Notes under the pieces: generated by a model
Told to the model about the DNA's origin: nothing
The model's input: the letters and a program-made list of their open reading frames with translations, nothing else
The model's database searches: none
Part shown: piece after piece, positions 35,448 to 45,035 of the stretch
How positions within the stretch are numbered: the first letter of the stretch is position 1
Layout of the letters: every line of letters starts with the position of its first letter
Assembly: GCF_001414055.1 (NCBI RefSeq)
Contig: NZ_CP013002.1
Span: 1,736,001 to 1,800,000 of the forward strand
Direction of reading: 5' to 3'
Source of the DNA: Caulobacter henricii
GTDB taxonomy: Bacteria; Pseudomonadota; Alphaproteobacteria; Caulobacterales; Caulobacteraceae
DNA: 64,000 nucleotides
Made by a program: the position numbers and the translations under genes

Positions 35448-36449
35448 TCAGGCGGCCCGGCGGGCGGCGATCTGGGCCGCCATCCGGATGGCGGCAATCA
35501 GGCTATCGGCTCGGGCCAGTCCGCGTCCAGCAATGTCGAACCCGGTGCCATGGTCTGGCGAGGTGCGGACGATCGGCAGGCCGAGGCTGACATTCACGCC
35601 GCCCCAGAAGTCGAGCATCTTGACCGGGATCAGGGCCTGGTCGTGATACATGCACAGCACGGCGTCATAGCGGGCCCGGGCCTCGGCGTGGAACAGGGTG
35701 TCGGCGGGGGCTGGCCCCATGACCTCAACGCCCAGATCGCGCAGGACGCGGGCGGCGGGTTCGATGATCTCGATCTCCTCCCGGCCCAGAGCCCCGCCTT
35801 CGCCGGCGTGGGGATTGAGGGCCGCCAGGGCCAGTCGCGGGTGGGCTATGCCGAAGTCGCGTTTCAGGGCCTGGTGGGTGACCATGCCGGCCGTGACGAT
35901 GGCCTCCACCGACAGGGCGGCCGAAACATCGTTCAGGGCCTTGTGGATGGTCACCAGGGTGGCGCGCAGATTGCCGGCCGCCAGCATCATCACGGGGCCA
36001 CGTAGGCCCTCGCAGGGTGCCCCGGCCGTCAGTTCGGCCAGGAACTCGGTATGGCCCGGGAAGGCAAATCCGGCCTCATAGAGGGGGGCCTTGGCGATGG
36101 GGGCCGTGACCAGGCCCGAGACTGAGCCGGACAGGGCAAGGCCCGCCCCGGTTTCGATGCAGCGGATGATTTGGGCGGCGTGGGTGCTAGACGCTTGGCC
36201 CGCGATCACGGGGCTCAGCAGGGGGACATCCAGCACGGGCAGGGCGGTTGGAAACAGATCCATGGCCTCGGCCGGACCCGTCACGGTCCTGACCCGGACG
36301 CCCGAGCCGGCCGCAGCCAGGGACCGCGCATCACCCACGACCATGAACGGCGGGCCTTCCCAGCGCAGCGCCGTCCAGGCCTTGGCGATGATCTCGGGCC
36401 CGATGCCGGCGGGGTCGCCGGCGCTCAGGGCCAGGGGGGCGATCGTCAC
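35448..36449 (-). CDS. pdxA: 4-hydroxythreonine-4-phosphate dehydrogenase
   Basis: PdxA makes the aminoketone precursor of pyridoxal phosphate. The 333-residue protein contains LSAGDPAGIGPEIIAKAW, TAPIAKAPLY, FPGHTEFLAELT and ALNPHAGEGGALGREE. YHDQALIPVKMLDFWGGVN (metal-binding His) and TSPDHGTGFDIAG near the C-terminus complete the set. It starts with GTG overlapping the surA stop by 4 bp, matching the common surA-pdxA-rsmA order of proteobacteria. Confidence 0.95.
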   Translation of the reverse strand: MTIAPLALSAGDPAGIGPEIIAKAWTALRWEGPPFMVVGDARSLAAAGSGVRVRTVTGPAEAMDLFPTALPVLDVPLLSPVIAGQASSTHAAQIIRCIETGAGLALSGSVSGLVTAPIAKAPLYEAGFAFPGHTEFLAELTAGAPCEGLRGPVMMLAAGNLRATLVTIHKALNDVSAALSVEAIVTAGMVTHQALKRDFGIAHPRLALAALNPHAGEGGALGREEIEIIEPAARVLRDLGVEVMGPAPADTLFHAEARARYDAVLCMYHDQALIPVKMLDFWGGVNVSLGLPIVRTSPDHGTGFDIAGRGLARADSLIAAIRMAAQIAARRAA

Positions 36450-37798
36450 CGGGTTTCTATGGTCGCCGAGTTGCGCAGGTCGCGCAGGTAGCGCTTCGAA
36501 ATCAGGGCCAGCTGCTGGCCGCGCAGACGGTTCTCGATCTGGTCATGGGACGGCGCATTACCGCCCGACTGTCGCTTGCCACAGACGGCGATCAGGTGGA
36601 GCCCGGCGTCCGTACGGATCGGATCGGAAACCTGACCGATATCCAGAGCCGAGGCCGCAGCCTGGAAGGCCGGGGCCAGGTCGGTGATCTCGGCTTCGCC
36701 GAGGTCGCCGGCGACCAGTCCGTCCACCTTGTTGGCCGCCGCTTCCAGAGCCGAACAGCTCGTGATCTGCGGCTTCAGGGCCAGCAGGGCGCTGTTGGCG
36801 GCTTCAACCTGCTGGGCCGAGGCATCGGCGGCCAGCGGATAGGCGACCTGTTTGAGATCGACCAGAGCGGTCTTGGCCCCGGCGCGCTTGTCGCGGAGAT
36901 AAATGATATAGACGCCGTCCCGCACCGGGATAGGTCGCGAGAGTTGTCCGGGGCGAAGCTCTTCAAGGGCCGCGTCGACTTCAGGCGGCATCTCGCCCGG
37001 GCCGACCCAGCCGGCGTCTCCGCCATTGGCTGCGGTGGCGGCCGACGAGAACTGGCGCGCGACCGCGGGGAAGGGTGCGCCCTGCTGCATCTGGCCGACC
37101 AACTGGGTGGCCCCGTTTACAGCTGTCTCCATACCGCCCACGCGGGTGGCGTCGATGAACACTTCGCTGACCTGATACTGCGGCTTGCTGGCCGACTCGG
37201 CCAGGCGGCGCTGGAAGGCCTTGATCTGGTCTTCACCCACCCGCAGGCGCGATCCATAGCGGCCGCTGATCCAGTTCTGCCAGCTGCTGTCGATGCGGAT
37301 CTGCGAGCGGAAGGTCTCAGCGCCAACCCCTTGCGAGGCCAACTGGGCCATCAGCATGGCACCGGTCATGTTGGCATTGTTGCCCTTGGCAATGTCGTCG
37401 ATCTGCTCGTCGACTTCCTTGTCGGTCGAGATGATCGTGATCTTCTGGGCCTTTTCGACCCGGCGCAGTTCCTGCAGCTGGACGCGCTCGTCAATCAGCG
37501 AGCGAAGGGCTTCCTGCTCCAGTTGGGGCAGGTTCTCTTCGGTCGGCTGAACACCGGAACTGACCATCAGCAGGCGCATGCGCTGGGTCAGGTCGTAGCT
37601 GGAGACGATATCGTCATTGACCACGGCCGCGACGCTTTCCGACAGCGGGCGGGGCGCAGCCGGGGCCCGGGGCGGCGTTGCCTCGACCGGCGCTGTGTCC
37701 TGGGCGAGAGCCGGCGCGCCGAGGCTCGCCATGGCCAGGGCGATGATGGACGCGGCTCCGGCCGCGGCTAGGGTCTTCACGCTACGCGCAGGCCGCAT
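36446..37798 (-). CDS. surA: Periplasmic peptidyl-prolyl isomerase SurA
   Basis: This encodes 450 residues with a Sec signal (LAAAGAASIIALAMASLGAPALAQ). The N-terminal chaperone core begins VAAVVNDDIVSSYDLTQRMR, and two parvulin-like regions follow (YQVSEVFIDA and VDLKQVAYPLAADASAQQ). The final helix segment RLRGQQLALISKRYLRDLR completes the SurA core. SurA escorts beta-barrel precursors to BAM; it lies directly downstream of lptD, which is its major client. It is coupled to pdxA by an overlap. Confidence 0.92.
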   Translation of the reverse strand: MRPARSVKTLAAAGAASIIALAMASLGAPALAQDTAPVEATPPRAPAAPRPLSESVAAVVNDDIVSSYDLTQRMRLLMVSSGVQPTEENLPQLEQEALRSLIDERVQLQELRRVEKAQKITIISTDKEVDEQIDDIAKGNNANMTGAMLMAQLASQGVGAETFRSQIRIDSSWQNWISGRYGSRLRVGEDQIKAFQRRLAESASKPQYQVSEVFIDATRVGGMETAVNGATQLVGQMQQGAPFPAVARQFSSAATAANGGDAGWVGPGEMPPEVDAALEELRPGQLSRPIPVRDGVYIIYLRDKRAGAKTALVDLKQVAYPLAADASAQQVEAANSALLALKPQITSCSALEAAANKVDGLVAGDLGEAEITDLAPAFQAAASALDIGQVSDPIRTDAGLHLIAVCGKRQSGGNAPSHDQIENRLRGQQLALISKRYLRDLRNSATIETR

Positions 37799-37879
37799 GG
37801 GTAGTGTCGTTCCTCTAGGCGCATCGTGCCGATCACGCGCGCGAAAATCACGCGCGCCGGCGGCGACGCGGGATCATTT

Positions 37880-40234
37880 TTACTGGCTGTACCCTGTATC
37901 ACCCAATGTGGCGAGGGTTAGGCGAAACACGACGGACTGATCGGCTTGAAGTTTCAGGCCACCGGTTGAGGCCTGGCTGAATCGGTCTTCGTTTTGGTAG
38001 ATCACGTCGATGCGGATGCAGTCGTCATTATAGACGACGCCCAGATCGCGCCGACGCCAGACACCGGCAACGAGGTCCTTGCCGCCATAGGCCGTTATGC
38101 CCCAACGCTTGGTCAGGTTGAGCTGGCCGCTCATTTCGAAGGTTTCCAGCGGCGCGCCGACGGCGTCCTGCTGATCCTTGATATAACGCACCGAGCCGTT
38201 GGCGACCTTGTGGACAGCATTGAGGCCGGCCTCAATGCGCCGGAACTTGTTGCTGGCCAGATCCGGTGCATAGCGGGTGCGGACAAAGCCCGTCACGCCC
38301 TGGACCGGGGTGACGGTCGCCGCGACGATCCAGTCCGACGACTTTTGCTGCAGGCCCGAGCGGGACGGCAGGAGCGGGTCAAACTCGCTGCGGAAGCTGC
38401 GGCCAACCAGCATGCTGGCGCCCCGGCCGTCCTTGTACTTGACGGTCGCACGGCCCCCAAGGTTCAGGCGCTGGCCGCCTTCATAGAGATCGAAGCCCGG
38501 CGACTTGTTGGCGCGGAACAGGTTGGTTTCGTCAAACTCGAATGAGGTGCTGTCCTCGTTATAGAGGTAGCGTGTCGTCCCGCTGGATCCGACCACGATC
38601 GGCACGCGGCGGCTCTCGGAGCCGGCAGCGAGCTGGGCCAGTGGCTCAAGAATGACAGAGCCACCCTTGAGCGGCTTGAAGAAGGGGTAGCTGACATCGA
38701 TGCCGGTCACGCCGAGAGCGCGCGAATAGGTCTGGCTGTCGTCGGCTCCGGGCAGGTCGGAGACGCGATAGGCGTCACCGCGGGCCTGGGCGAAGGGTGA
38801 GATGCGCACGCCGGACTTCAGGGTCAGGGTCGAACGCCAGTCGGCGCTGACGCTGCCGCGTTGACTGTCGACCCCGTCCAGGGTCGCGCCATAGGGTGAC
38901 TCCGAACGGGTGAGGATGACGCCCGTGCCCTGGAGCCGCAGGCGCCCGCCTAGCACCGGATCCTTGGGCTGCCAGCGTCCCTCGACCAGTGGACCGATCA
39001 GCGGAAAGACGTCGCTGTTCTCGAAGCTGGCCAGTCCGGTGACCGCATCAATACCCGACACCCGCAGGCCCTGAACCGTCACGGCCGAGAGCGACAGGTA
39101 GGACCGCTGGTCCTGGCGAGTGGCATAGATCTGCGAACTGAGGCGGCGGTCCTCGCTCGTGAACAGGCCGCGTTGCTGATAGACGTCACTGATCGAATAG
39201 TTGTCGAACAGCAGCTTGTCGGACGTGCGTTCGGCGCTGAAGCCCCACTTCCACTTGTCGTTGATGTCGAACAGTCCGCGGGCCAGGATATAGCTGCGCG
39301 GCGTGGCCTCGCCGAAGCGTTCGCCCCGGTTGTCGATGTCCTTTTCATAGGTGAAGCCGCCCCGGACCTCGGCGATGCCGGAATAGAAGCGCTTGCGCCA
39401 ATGGGCATTCAGGAACGGGTTGATACTTGAATTGATCTGAGGGCTTAGGACCACATCCTGAGACGGCGAGATCACGTAGAGATAGGGCTGCTGATAGGAC
39501 ATCCCCCGGCGCTTTGACGCGCCAAGCTTGGGGGTCAGGAAGCCGGAGCTCCGGGTCGCCTGCGGATCTGGATGCCAGAAGACCGGCAGGTACATCAGCG
39601 GCGCGCCCCACAGGCGAATGACCGCGTTCTTGTAATAGACCAGCTGGCGGTCCTTGTCCTGAACCACCTTGTCGGCGGACACGGACCAGGTCGGCGTCAG
39701 TTTGTCCGCGCAGATCTCGCACGGCGTATAGATCGCCTTGTTGAGCTCCTGGATGCTGTCATTGCGCCGGATCGCCGAGACAGCTGCGATCTTGACGTTC
39801 TCTTCCATGCGCGCCGAGAAGCCGAGGGCGAAGCCGGCCTTCAGCTCCTTGTCCAGGGTCATCTCGTCGGCGAACTGGGCCGTGCCGTCACCATTGATCA
39901 GGGTGACCTTGCCCTTGGCCGTGATGACACCCGCCTTGGTGTCATAGACCACTTCCTCGGCGCGCAGCGTACGGCCCTGATAGCGGGCCTCAACTTCGCC
40001 GCGGGCGGTGAGCACGCCGGTCTTGTCATCGCGGATCAGCAGGTCTGACTCGAGATAATAGCCCTCTTCGCCCAGGCCGTCAGACGGCGGGGCCTTGATG
40101 GCGGGCGCAGGCGGCGTGCTGGCCAGGGGTTGCTGGGCCTGGGCCGCCGTGGCGGCCAGCACCAGCGAGGCGACGCCGCCAAGCAGATACAGGCGGGCCC
40201 GCAGGGGCAGAGCGCCTTGACGCTGATCCATCAT
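37880..40234 (-). CDS. lptD: LPS-assembly protein LptD
   Basis: LptD is the outer-membrane barrel that inserts lipopolysaccharide. It is 784 residues with a signal (YLLGGVASLVLAATAAQA). An OstA/LptA-like N-domain follows (GVLTARGEVEARYQGRTLRA, VITAKGKVTLINGDGTAQFA) with CEICADK as a conserved Cys pair. The barrel ends in FRLTLATLGDTGYSQ. The ATG at 40234 (or the adjacent one at 40231) fits the signal; in-frame sequence upstream is not used. It is 22 bp from lptG and 81 bp from surA, all on the minus strand. Confidence 0.94.
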   Translation of the reverse strand: MMDQRQGALPLRARLYLLGGVASLVLAATAAQAQQPLASTPPAPAIKAPPSDGLGEEGYYLESDLLIRDDKTGVLTARGEVEARYQGRTLRAEEVVYDTKAGVITAKGKVTLINGDGTAQFADEMTLDKELKAGFALGFSARMEENVKIAAVSAIRRNDSIQELNKAIYTPCEICADKLTPTWSVSADKVVQDKDRQLVYYKNAVIRLWGAPLMYLPVFWHPDPQATRSSGFLTPKLGASKRRGMSYQQPYLYVISPSQDVVLSPQINSSINPFLNAHWRKRFYSGIAEVRGGFTYEKDIDNRGERFGEATPRSYILARGLFDINDKWKWGFSAERTSDKLLFDNYSISDVYQQRGLFTSEDRRLSSQIYATRQDQRSYLSLSAVTVQGLRVSGIDAVTGLASFENSDVFPLIGPLVEGRWQPKDPVLGGRLRLQGTGVILTRSESPYGATLDGVDSQRGSVSADWRSTLTLKSGVRISPFAQARGDAYRVSDLPGADDSQTYSRALGVTGIDVSYPFFKPLKGGSVILEPLAQLAAGSESRRVPIVVGSSGTTRYLYNEDSTSFEFDETNLFRANKSPGFDLYEGGQRLNLGGRATVKYKDGRGASMLVGRSFRSEFDPLLPSRSGLQQKSSDWIVAATVTPVQGVTGFVRTRYAPDLASNKFRRIEAGLNAVHKVANGSVRYIKDQQDAVGAPLETFEMSGQLNLTKRWGITAYGGKDLVAGVWRRRDLGVVYNDDCIRIDVIYQNEDRFSQASTGGLKLQADQSVVFRLTLATLGDTGYSQ

Positions 40235-40256
40235 GAACGACCTCGGAAACACGGAC

Positions 40257-41363
40257 TCAACCATCCTCGGTATAGCAAAGTAGGGTGAAGCCCGCCAAAA
40301 GCGCGACAAGGGGCGGGGTCCAGGCGGCGACTGCCGGATGTAGCACCTCGGCCTTCGCCAGCGCGCTGCACAGCTCGTTGAAGAAGAAGAAGCCGAAGCC
40401 GAGGGCAACCCCCGAACCGGCCAGGGCCGCCAGTCCGCCGAGACGCATCAGGCGGAGTGAAAAGGCCGCCGCCAGGACCGACATGGCGGCGAACAGCAGC
40501 GGTGTGGCGAGGATCTGATGATAGCGCAGCTTGAACGGGGTCGCTGAGAACCCGGCGTCTTCGGTCCGCGCAATGGTCGTCGGCAACCGCCAGAGTGCGA
40601 CGGCCTGGGGCGAGTTGAAGCGCTCGGAGGCGGTGCGGTCATCGAGATTGGACGGAATCGACAGGCTTTCCGAGCGGATCGCCCCGGCTCCCGGGGTGGC
40701 CTCGCGCACGCCGATCAACCGCCAGAAGCCAGGCTCGAGCCTCGCCTCATTGGCCTCGATCCGACGGGAGAAGTCCATCACGCCCTTGCTGTTGAGCGTA
40801 TAGACGAACAGCGAAACACCCCGCAGCCGGACGGAGCCATCGACCTGGTCACGAGCGCGGGCCCGGATCACGATCTGGGTCTTGTCGTCGCCCTGGCGTA
40901 GCCATGTGCCCTTGGGCGCGGCCTTGAGATAGTTCTCCATCAGGGCGTCGCGGGTGGTTTCATACTGCGCCGTCATGGCCGTGCTCAGGGGGTTGAGCAG
41001 GGTGATGGTCAGGACGCCCATGACAAAGGCCGCCATGGCCGCCGGCAGGATGAAGCGCCAGGCTGAGACCCCGGCGGCGCGCATGGCGATCAGTTCGCTG
41101 CGCCGGTTCAGGCCAACAAAGGCGCCCAGCGTGCCGAATAGGAAGATGAACGGCGTCAGCACCAGGATCGTGGCCGGGGCCTGCAGGATGGTCAGATAAA
41201 GCAGCTGGAAGAAATTGATGTCGGCTCGGGTTCCGACATTGCGGGCAATGTCGACGAAGGCGATCAGCATCACCATCGAGCCCAGCACGGCCAGGGCCGC
41301 CCCCAGAGAGGCCATGGTGCGCTGGAGGACGTAGCGCTCGACCATGCCGATGCCAAGGCTCAT
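40257..41363 (-). CDS. lptG: LPS export ABC transporter permease LptG
   Basis: LptG is one of the two permease subunits of the LptB2FG extractor. This encodes 368 residues with the N-terminal VERYVLQRTMASLGAALAVL helix and LTPFIFLFGTLGAFVGLNRRSE. A periplasmic beta-jellyroll domain spans about 140-260 (FVYTLNSKGVMDFSRRIEAN). Three C-terminal helices follow, ending LLAGFTLLCYTED. The ATG at 41363 overlaps the lptF stop (ATGA). Because of an apparent frameshift in lptF, the codons before this ATG stay open in this frame; that extension is not part of the gene. Confidence 0.93.
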   Translation of the reverse strand: MSLGIGMVERYVLQRTMASLGAALAVLGSMVMLIAFVDIARNVGTRADINFFQLLYLTILQAPATILVLTPFIFLFGTLGAFVGLNRRSELIAMRAAGVSAWRFILPAAMAAFVMGVLTITLLNPLSTAMTAQYETTRDALMENYLKAAPKGTWLRQGDDKTQIVIRARARDQVDGSVRLRGVSLFVYTLNSKGVMDFSRRIEANEARLEPGFWRLIGVREATPGAGAIRSESLSIPSNLDDRTASERFNSPQAVALWRLPTTIARTEDAGFSATPFKLRYHQILATPLLFAAMSVLAAAFSLRLMRLGGLAALAGSGVALGFGFFFFNELCSALAKAEVLHPAVAAWTPPLVALLAGFTLLCYTEDG

Positions 41364-42503
41364 GCGGCACCTGCCTGCGGGGCGTAGGCGGCCTTGCGTC
41401 GTCCGATCGCGATGTGCCGTGACACCCTCTGCCGGAAGATCTGGGCCAGTCCCCACCACAGGGCCCCCAGGGGCACGACATATTGCAGGATGTTCAGCCA
41501 GGCGGAGTCTTCGCAGGCGGCCTGGACGCCGAATCCGATGATCCGCACGACCGCCGCCGCCGCACCGACGGCCGCGATGCGCTTGCCATAGCCCATACGG
41601 CTGAACTGACCGCCGATCACGGCGGCCAGGGCCATGGCCATCAGGGCGATATTGTACAACGGCGTGGCGAAGCGGGAATGGGCCTCGGCCAGCAGGCCTG
41701 TCCGGTTCTTCTGCTCCCACTCCTGGGTCAGGTCGGGATAGAACAGCTCGTGCAGGTAGCGGTCGGCGATCTTGTAGTGCAGCAGCTCGTCGCTCTGGAA
41801 CAGGGACGAGAGGTCGAAGGTGTACTCCTCGAACGAGGTGTACTGGAGCACGCCGGCATTGGAGAACTGCTGGTTGGAACCCTTCAGCATGATCAGGACC
41901 GGGGCCCCGTTGCGGGTGGCGATCACCGCTTCCCGCGAGGAATAGGTCGAGGCTCCGCCATCCGGCCGTTCCTGGTGGATGAACAGGTTGTGGATCAGGT
42001 TGTCGCGGTCGATCGACTGCGCATAGACGGTCAGGCCTGGCCCTGGCTCGGTGAACTGCCCTGGCTGCACCAGGGTCGAGGCCACATCGGTTTTCACCGC
42101 GAAGGCGGTCTCGCGAATCTGACGGGCGCTCCACGGCTGAACCCACAGGCCCAGGAACAGCGAGAACAGGGCCGCGAACACGGCAAGGCGCATGGCGGGG
42201 GAGATCACCTTCCAGCGACTCATCCCGCCCGCGAAACAGACCACGATCTCCTGCTCGGTATGCAATCTGTTGAGCGCGACGAGGGCGGCGACAAACAGCG
42301 AAATCGGCAGGACAATGTTGAGAAGCTGGGGCAGGGCCAGCAGGATAATCTTCAGGAAAACCAGAGCGCTCTGGCGTTGCGTGACCAGGATATCGAATTC
42401 CGACAGGCTTCTGGCCAATAGCGCAAGCGCCGCCAGGGCCGCCGTCGCAAAAGAGCGTCGGACCCAGCAATTGGCGGAAAAGATAGCGTTCGATCAGGCG
42501 CAT
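41360..42503 (-). CDS. lptF: LPS export ABC transporter permease LptF (apparent frameshift)
   Basis: The first codons read MRLIERYLFRQLLGPTLF, the LptF N-terminus, in one frame. The rest (ALLARSLSEFDILVTQRQ and then LNIVLPISLFVAALVALNRL) reads in another frame. The switch sits at a run of four A on the plus strand (42449-42452). Removing one A restores an uninterrupted protein of 380 residues, the usual LptF size. All later residues look intact, with a jellyroll domain and C-terminal helices to KAAYAPQAG. LptF is normally essential, so a sequencing or assembly error in the homopolymer is likeliest. A real frameshift, or a translational slip at TTT-T, is possible. The stop overlaps lptG. Confidence 0.85.
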
Positions 42504-42748
42504 CGAATGGGGGTTCGGTCGGACGGATTCGGGAAGAGCGAACCCCAGGGAATGGGCTGTTCTACACGGGCGCTTTGCCCCGGCACAACCGAAGACCTCG
42601 CCGGGTACGGCGCCGCGAGTCTTTTCTCTCGACGAGGCTTAGACTATGCCGCCTCATCAAGGTCGAGACGGCCCAGCAAAAAGGCCGCGCCGCGAGTCGC
42701 CACGCGTTTGGCGGAGTTCAGGGTGCGAAGCCAAATCAGGAGCGTGTG

Positions 42749-44230
42749 ATGCGTATCGAGTTCGTTCCCGCCGATCTCCATGCCGGGGCTACGGCCGCCG
42801 TGGCGGTTCTGGCCCATCAGGCTGCCGCCCTGTCGCCGGAAGCGCGCGTCATCGACGAGGCCACCGGCGGAGCTCTGTCGCGGGCCATTGCCGGCGGGCG
42901 GTTCACGGGGGCCAAGGGACAGATCCTGGACCTGGTCGCGCCCCACGGGCTGGATGCTGCGCGTGTCGTGCTTGTTGGTGTGGATGGGGTCGGCGCTGTT
43001 GAGCCGGAGGGGATCGAGACCGCCGCGGCCCATGCCTTCCAGGCCGTGAAGGCCACCGGGGTCACCGAACTGGTGCTGAAGCTCGGCGCGGATGCCGAAA
43101 CGGCAGCTCGAGCCGCTTTCGGGGTCAAGCTCGCCGCCTATCGCTTCGACCGGTATCGCACCACCGAGAAGGCGGACAAAAAGCCGTCGGTCACCGTGGT
43201 CAAGGTCGCTGCCGCCGATCCGGTCAAGGCGGCCAAGGTCTTCGAAGGGCTTGATGCCCTGGCCAATGCCATTCTGTTCAGCCGGGATCTGGTCTCCGAG
43301 CCGGCCAATATCCTGCATCCCGAGGAATTTGCCGCCCGTGCCAAGAGCCTGGAAAGCCTGGGTCTCGAGGTCGAGATCCTCGGCGAGGCCGAGATGGCCG
43401 AACTGGGCATGGGCAGCCTGCTGGGCGTCGGTCAGGGCAGCGTCCGCGAGAGCCAGCTGGTGATCATGAAATGGAACGGCGCAGTCGATAAGGCGGCCCA
43501 GCCCATCGCCTTCGTCGGCAAGGGTGTCTGCTTCGATACCGGCGGCATCAGCATCAAGCCGGCCGACGGCATGGAAGACATGAAGTGGGACATGGGCGGC
43601 GCGGCCGCTGTGGCCGGCGTCATGCACGCCCTGGCGGGCCGCAAGGCCAAGGTCAATGCCATCGGGGTTCTGGGCCTTGTCGAGAACATGCCGGACGGCA
43701 ACGCCCAGCGTCCAGGCGATGTCGTCACTTCGATGTCCGGCCAGACGATCGAGGTCATCAATACCGATGCCGAAGGCCGCCTCGTTCTGGCCGATGCCCT
43801 CTGGTACACCCAGGAACGCTTCAAGCCGCAGTTCATGATTGATCTGGCCACCCTGACCGGGGCCATCATCATCTCGCTGGGTCATGACTACGCAGGTTTA
43901 TTCAGCAATAACGATGGTTTGTCGGAGAAACTTCTGGTGGCTGGCAAGGCTGAACGCGAGAACCTCTGGCGGCTGCCCCTGCCGGCGGCCTACGAGAAGC
44001 AGATCGAAAGCCCGATCGCGGACATGAAGAATATCGGCGGGCGTCCGGCCGGGTCGATCACGGCGGGTCTGTTCCTGCAGAAGTTCGTCAATGGCGTGCC
44101 GTGGGCTCACCTCGACATCGCTTCGGTGGCGTGGCGCAAGCCCTCGACCGATCCGACCGTGCCGGACGGTGCCGCCGGATTTGGCGTGCGCCTGCTCAAT
44201 CGCCTGGTCGCCGACGCCTACGAAGGCTGA
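42749..44230 (+). CDS. pepA: Leucyl aminopeptidase (M17)
   Basis: This 493-residue M17 metalloaminopeptidase has the metal and catalytic signature VGKGVCFDTGGISIKPADGM. NTDAEGRLVLADALWY (two-metal site) and the KWDMGGAAAVAG Arg/Lys surroundings are also present. The N-terminal macro-like domain runs to about residue 160. The ATG at 42749 has CAGGAG 5 bp upstream. It trims N-terminal residues from peptides; E. coli PepA also has a DNA-binding role. It is divergent from lptF across a 245 bp gap, and holC starts 8 bp after it. Confidence 0.95.
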   Translation: MRIEFVPADLHAGATAAVAVLAHQAAALSPEARVIDEATGGALSRAIAGGRFTGAKGQILDLVAPHGLDAARVVLVGVDGVGAVEPEGIETAAAHAFQAVKATGVTELVLKLGADAETAARAAFGVKLAAYRFDRYRTTEKADKKPSVTVVKVAAADPVKAAKVFEGLDALANAILFSRDLVSEPANILHPEEFAARAKSLESLGLEVEILGEAEMAELGMGSLLGVGQGSVRESQLVIMKWNGAVDKAAQPIAFVGKGVCFDTGGISIKPADGMEDMKWDMGGAAAVAGVMHALAGRKAKVNAIGVLGLVENMPDGNAQRPGDVVTSMSGQTIEVINTDAEGRLVLADALWYTQERFKPQFMIDLATLTGAIIISLGHDYAGLFSNNDGLSEKLLVAGKAERENLWRLPLPAAYEKQIESPIADMKNIGGRPAGSITAGLFLQKFVNGVPWAHLDIASVAWRKPSTDPTVPDGAAGFGVRLLNRLVADAYEG

Positions 44231-44238
44231 TCCGGCGG

Positions 44239-44700
44239 ATGTCCGACGCGCCCTGCGAGGTCTGGTTTTACCATCTGGAGCGAAGCAGCGCCGAACAGGT
44301 GCTGCCCGAGCTTCTGGAAAAGACCCTCGGGCGTGGCTGGAAGGCCCTCGTGCGCGGGGTTGATCGCGGTCGACTGGAGACCCTGGACGGTCTTCTCTGG
44401 ACCTATCGCGACGACGCCTTCCTGCCGCACGGACTGGCCCATGAACCCATGGCCGACCGGCAGCCGGTTCTCCTGACCGAGGGGCTGGACAATCCCAATG
44501 GTGGCGATGCCCTGTTCCTGCTGGACGGGGCCGAGCCGGGGGATTTGGCGGGCTTCGCCCGCTGTGTCCTATTGTTCGATGGTCGTGACGAGTCGGCCCT
44601 GGCTCAGGCCCGGGGGCGCTGGACATATTTCAAGAGGGGCGGCCATCCGGTGTCATACTGGCGGCAGGGTGCCGAACGCGGATGGGAGAAGCAGGCATGA
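44239..44700 (+). CDS. holC: DNA polymerase III subunit chi
   Basis: This 153-residue protein has EVWFYHLERSSAEQVLPELLEK, the core GLLWTYRDDAFLPHG, LLTEGLDNPNGGDALFLLDG and the C-terminal YFKRGGHPVSYWRQG. These match HolC (chi), which joins the clamp loader to SSB. The pepA-holC order is conserved in proteobacteria. The start ATG at 44239 follows TCCGGCGG, and the stop overlaps the next gene start (ATGA). Confidence 0.9.
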   Translation: MSDAPCEVWFYHLERSSAEQVLPELLEKTLGRGWKALVRGVDRGRLETLDGLLWTYRDDAFLPHGLAHEPMADRQPVLLTEGLDNPNGGDALFLLDGAEPGDLAGFARCVLLFDGRDESALAQARGRWTYFKRGGHPVSYWRQGAERGWEKQA

Positions 44701-45035
44701 CATCCTTGCGGGTTTTGGGCGTTGCCGTCGCTGCGGCCCTTCTGGCGGTGTCCTGCACCAGTGCGCCACCACCCGCGCCCCTGCCACCTCCGGAGACGCC
44801 GGTGGCTCCTCCGCCGGTGGCGATTGCCCCGCCCCAGCCGAAGGACCAGTGCGGCATGGTTGAGGCCAAGGCCTATATCGGCAAGAATCGCACTGAATTG
44901 CCGGCCGCCGTGGACCCCACCCGTTGGCGGGTGGCCTGCACGACCTGTCCGGTGACCATGGACTTTCGGCCAGATCGCCTGAACATCTTGTTCGACGCCG
45001 ACACCGGCAGGGTGAAAGAGGTCAAGTGCGGCTAG
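44697..45035 (+). CDS. I78-family protease-inhibitor-like lipoprotein
   Basis: This 112-residue lipoprotein has a signal ending LAVSC (Cys 20) and a Pro-rich linker (PPPAPLPPPETPVAPPP). A C-terminal domain of about 60 residues follows: CGMVEAKAYIGKNRTEL, then VTMDFRPDRLNILFDADTG and VKCG. That matches the Inhibitor_I78 (Elastase-inhibitor-like) family, which has a DxDxxRLN-like core and a Cys pair. It would act in the periplasm on secreted or envelope proteases. It overlaps the 3' end of holC and the 5' end of the hybrid kinase gene. Confidence 0.75.
   Translation: MTSLRVLGVAVAAALLAVSCTSAPPPAPLPPPETPVAPPPVAIAPPQPKDQCGMVEAKAYIGKNRTELPAAVDPTRWRVACTTCPVTMDFRPDRLNILFDADTGRVKEVKCG

Noticed and set aside
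40257..42503. A single 748-codon frame on the minus strand that looks like an LptF-LptG fusion
   Set aside because: Only its first about 18 codons match LptF and its last 368 match LptG. The middle is out-of-frame noise over the true LptF reading frame, which stays open by chance.
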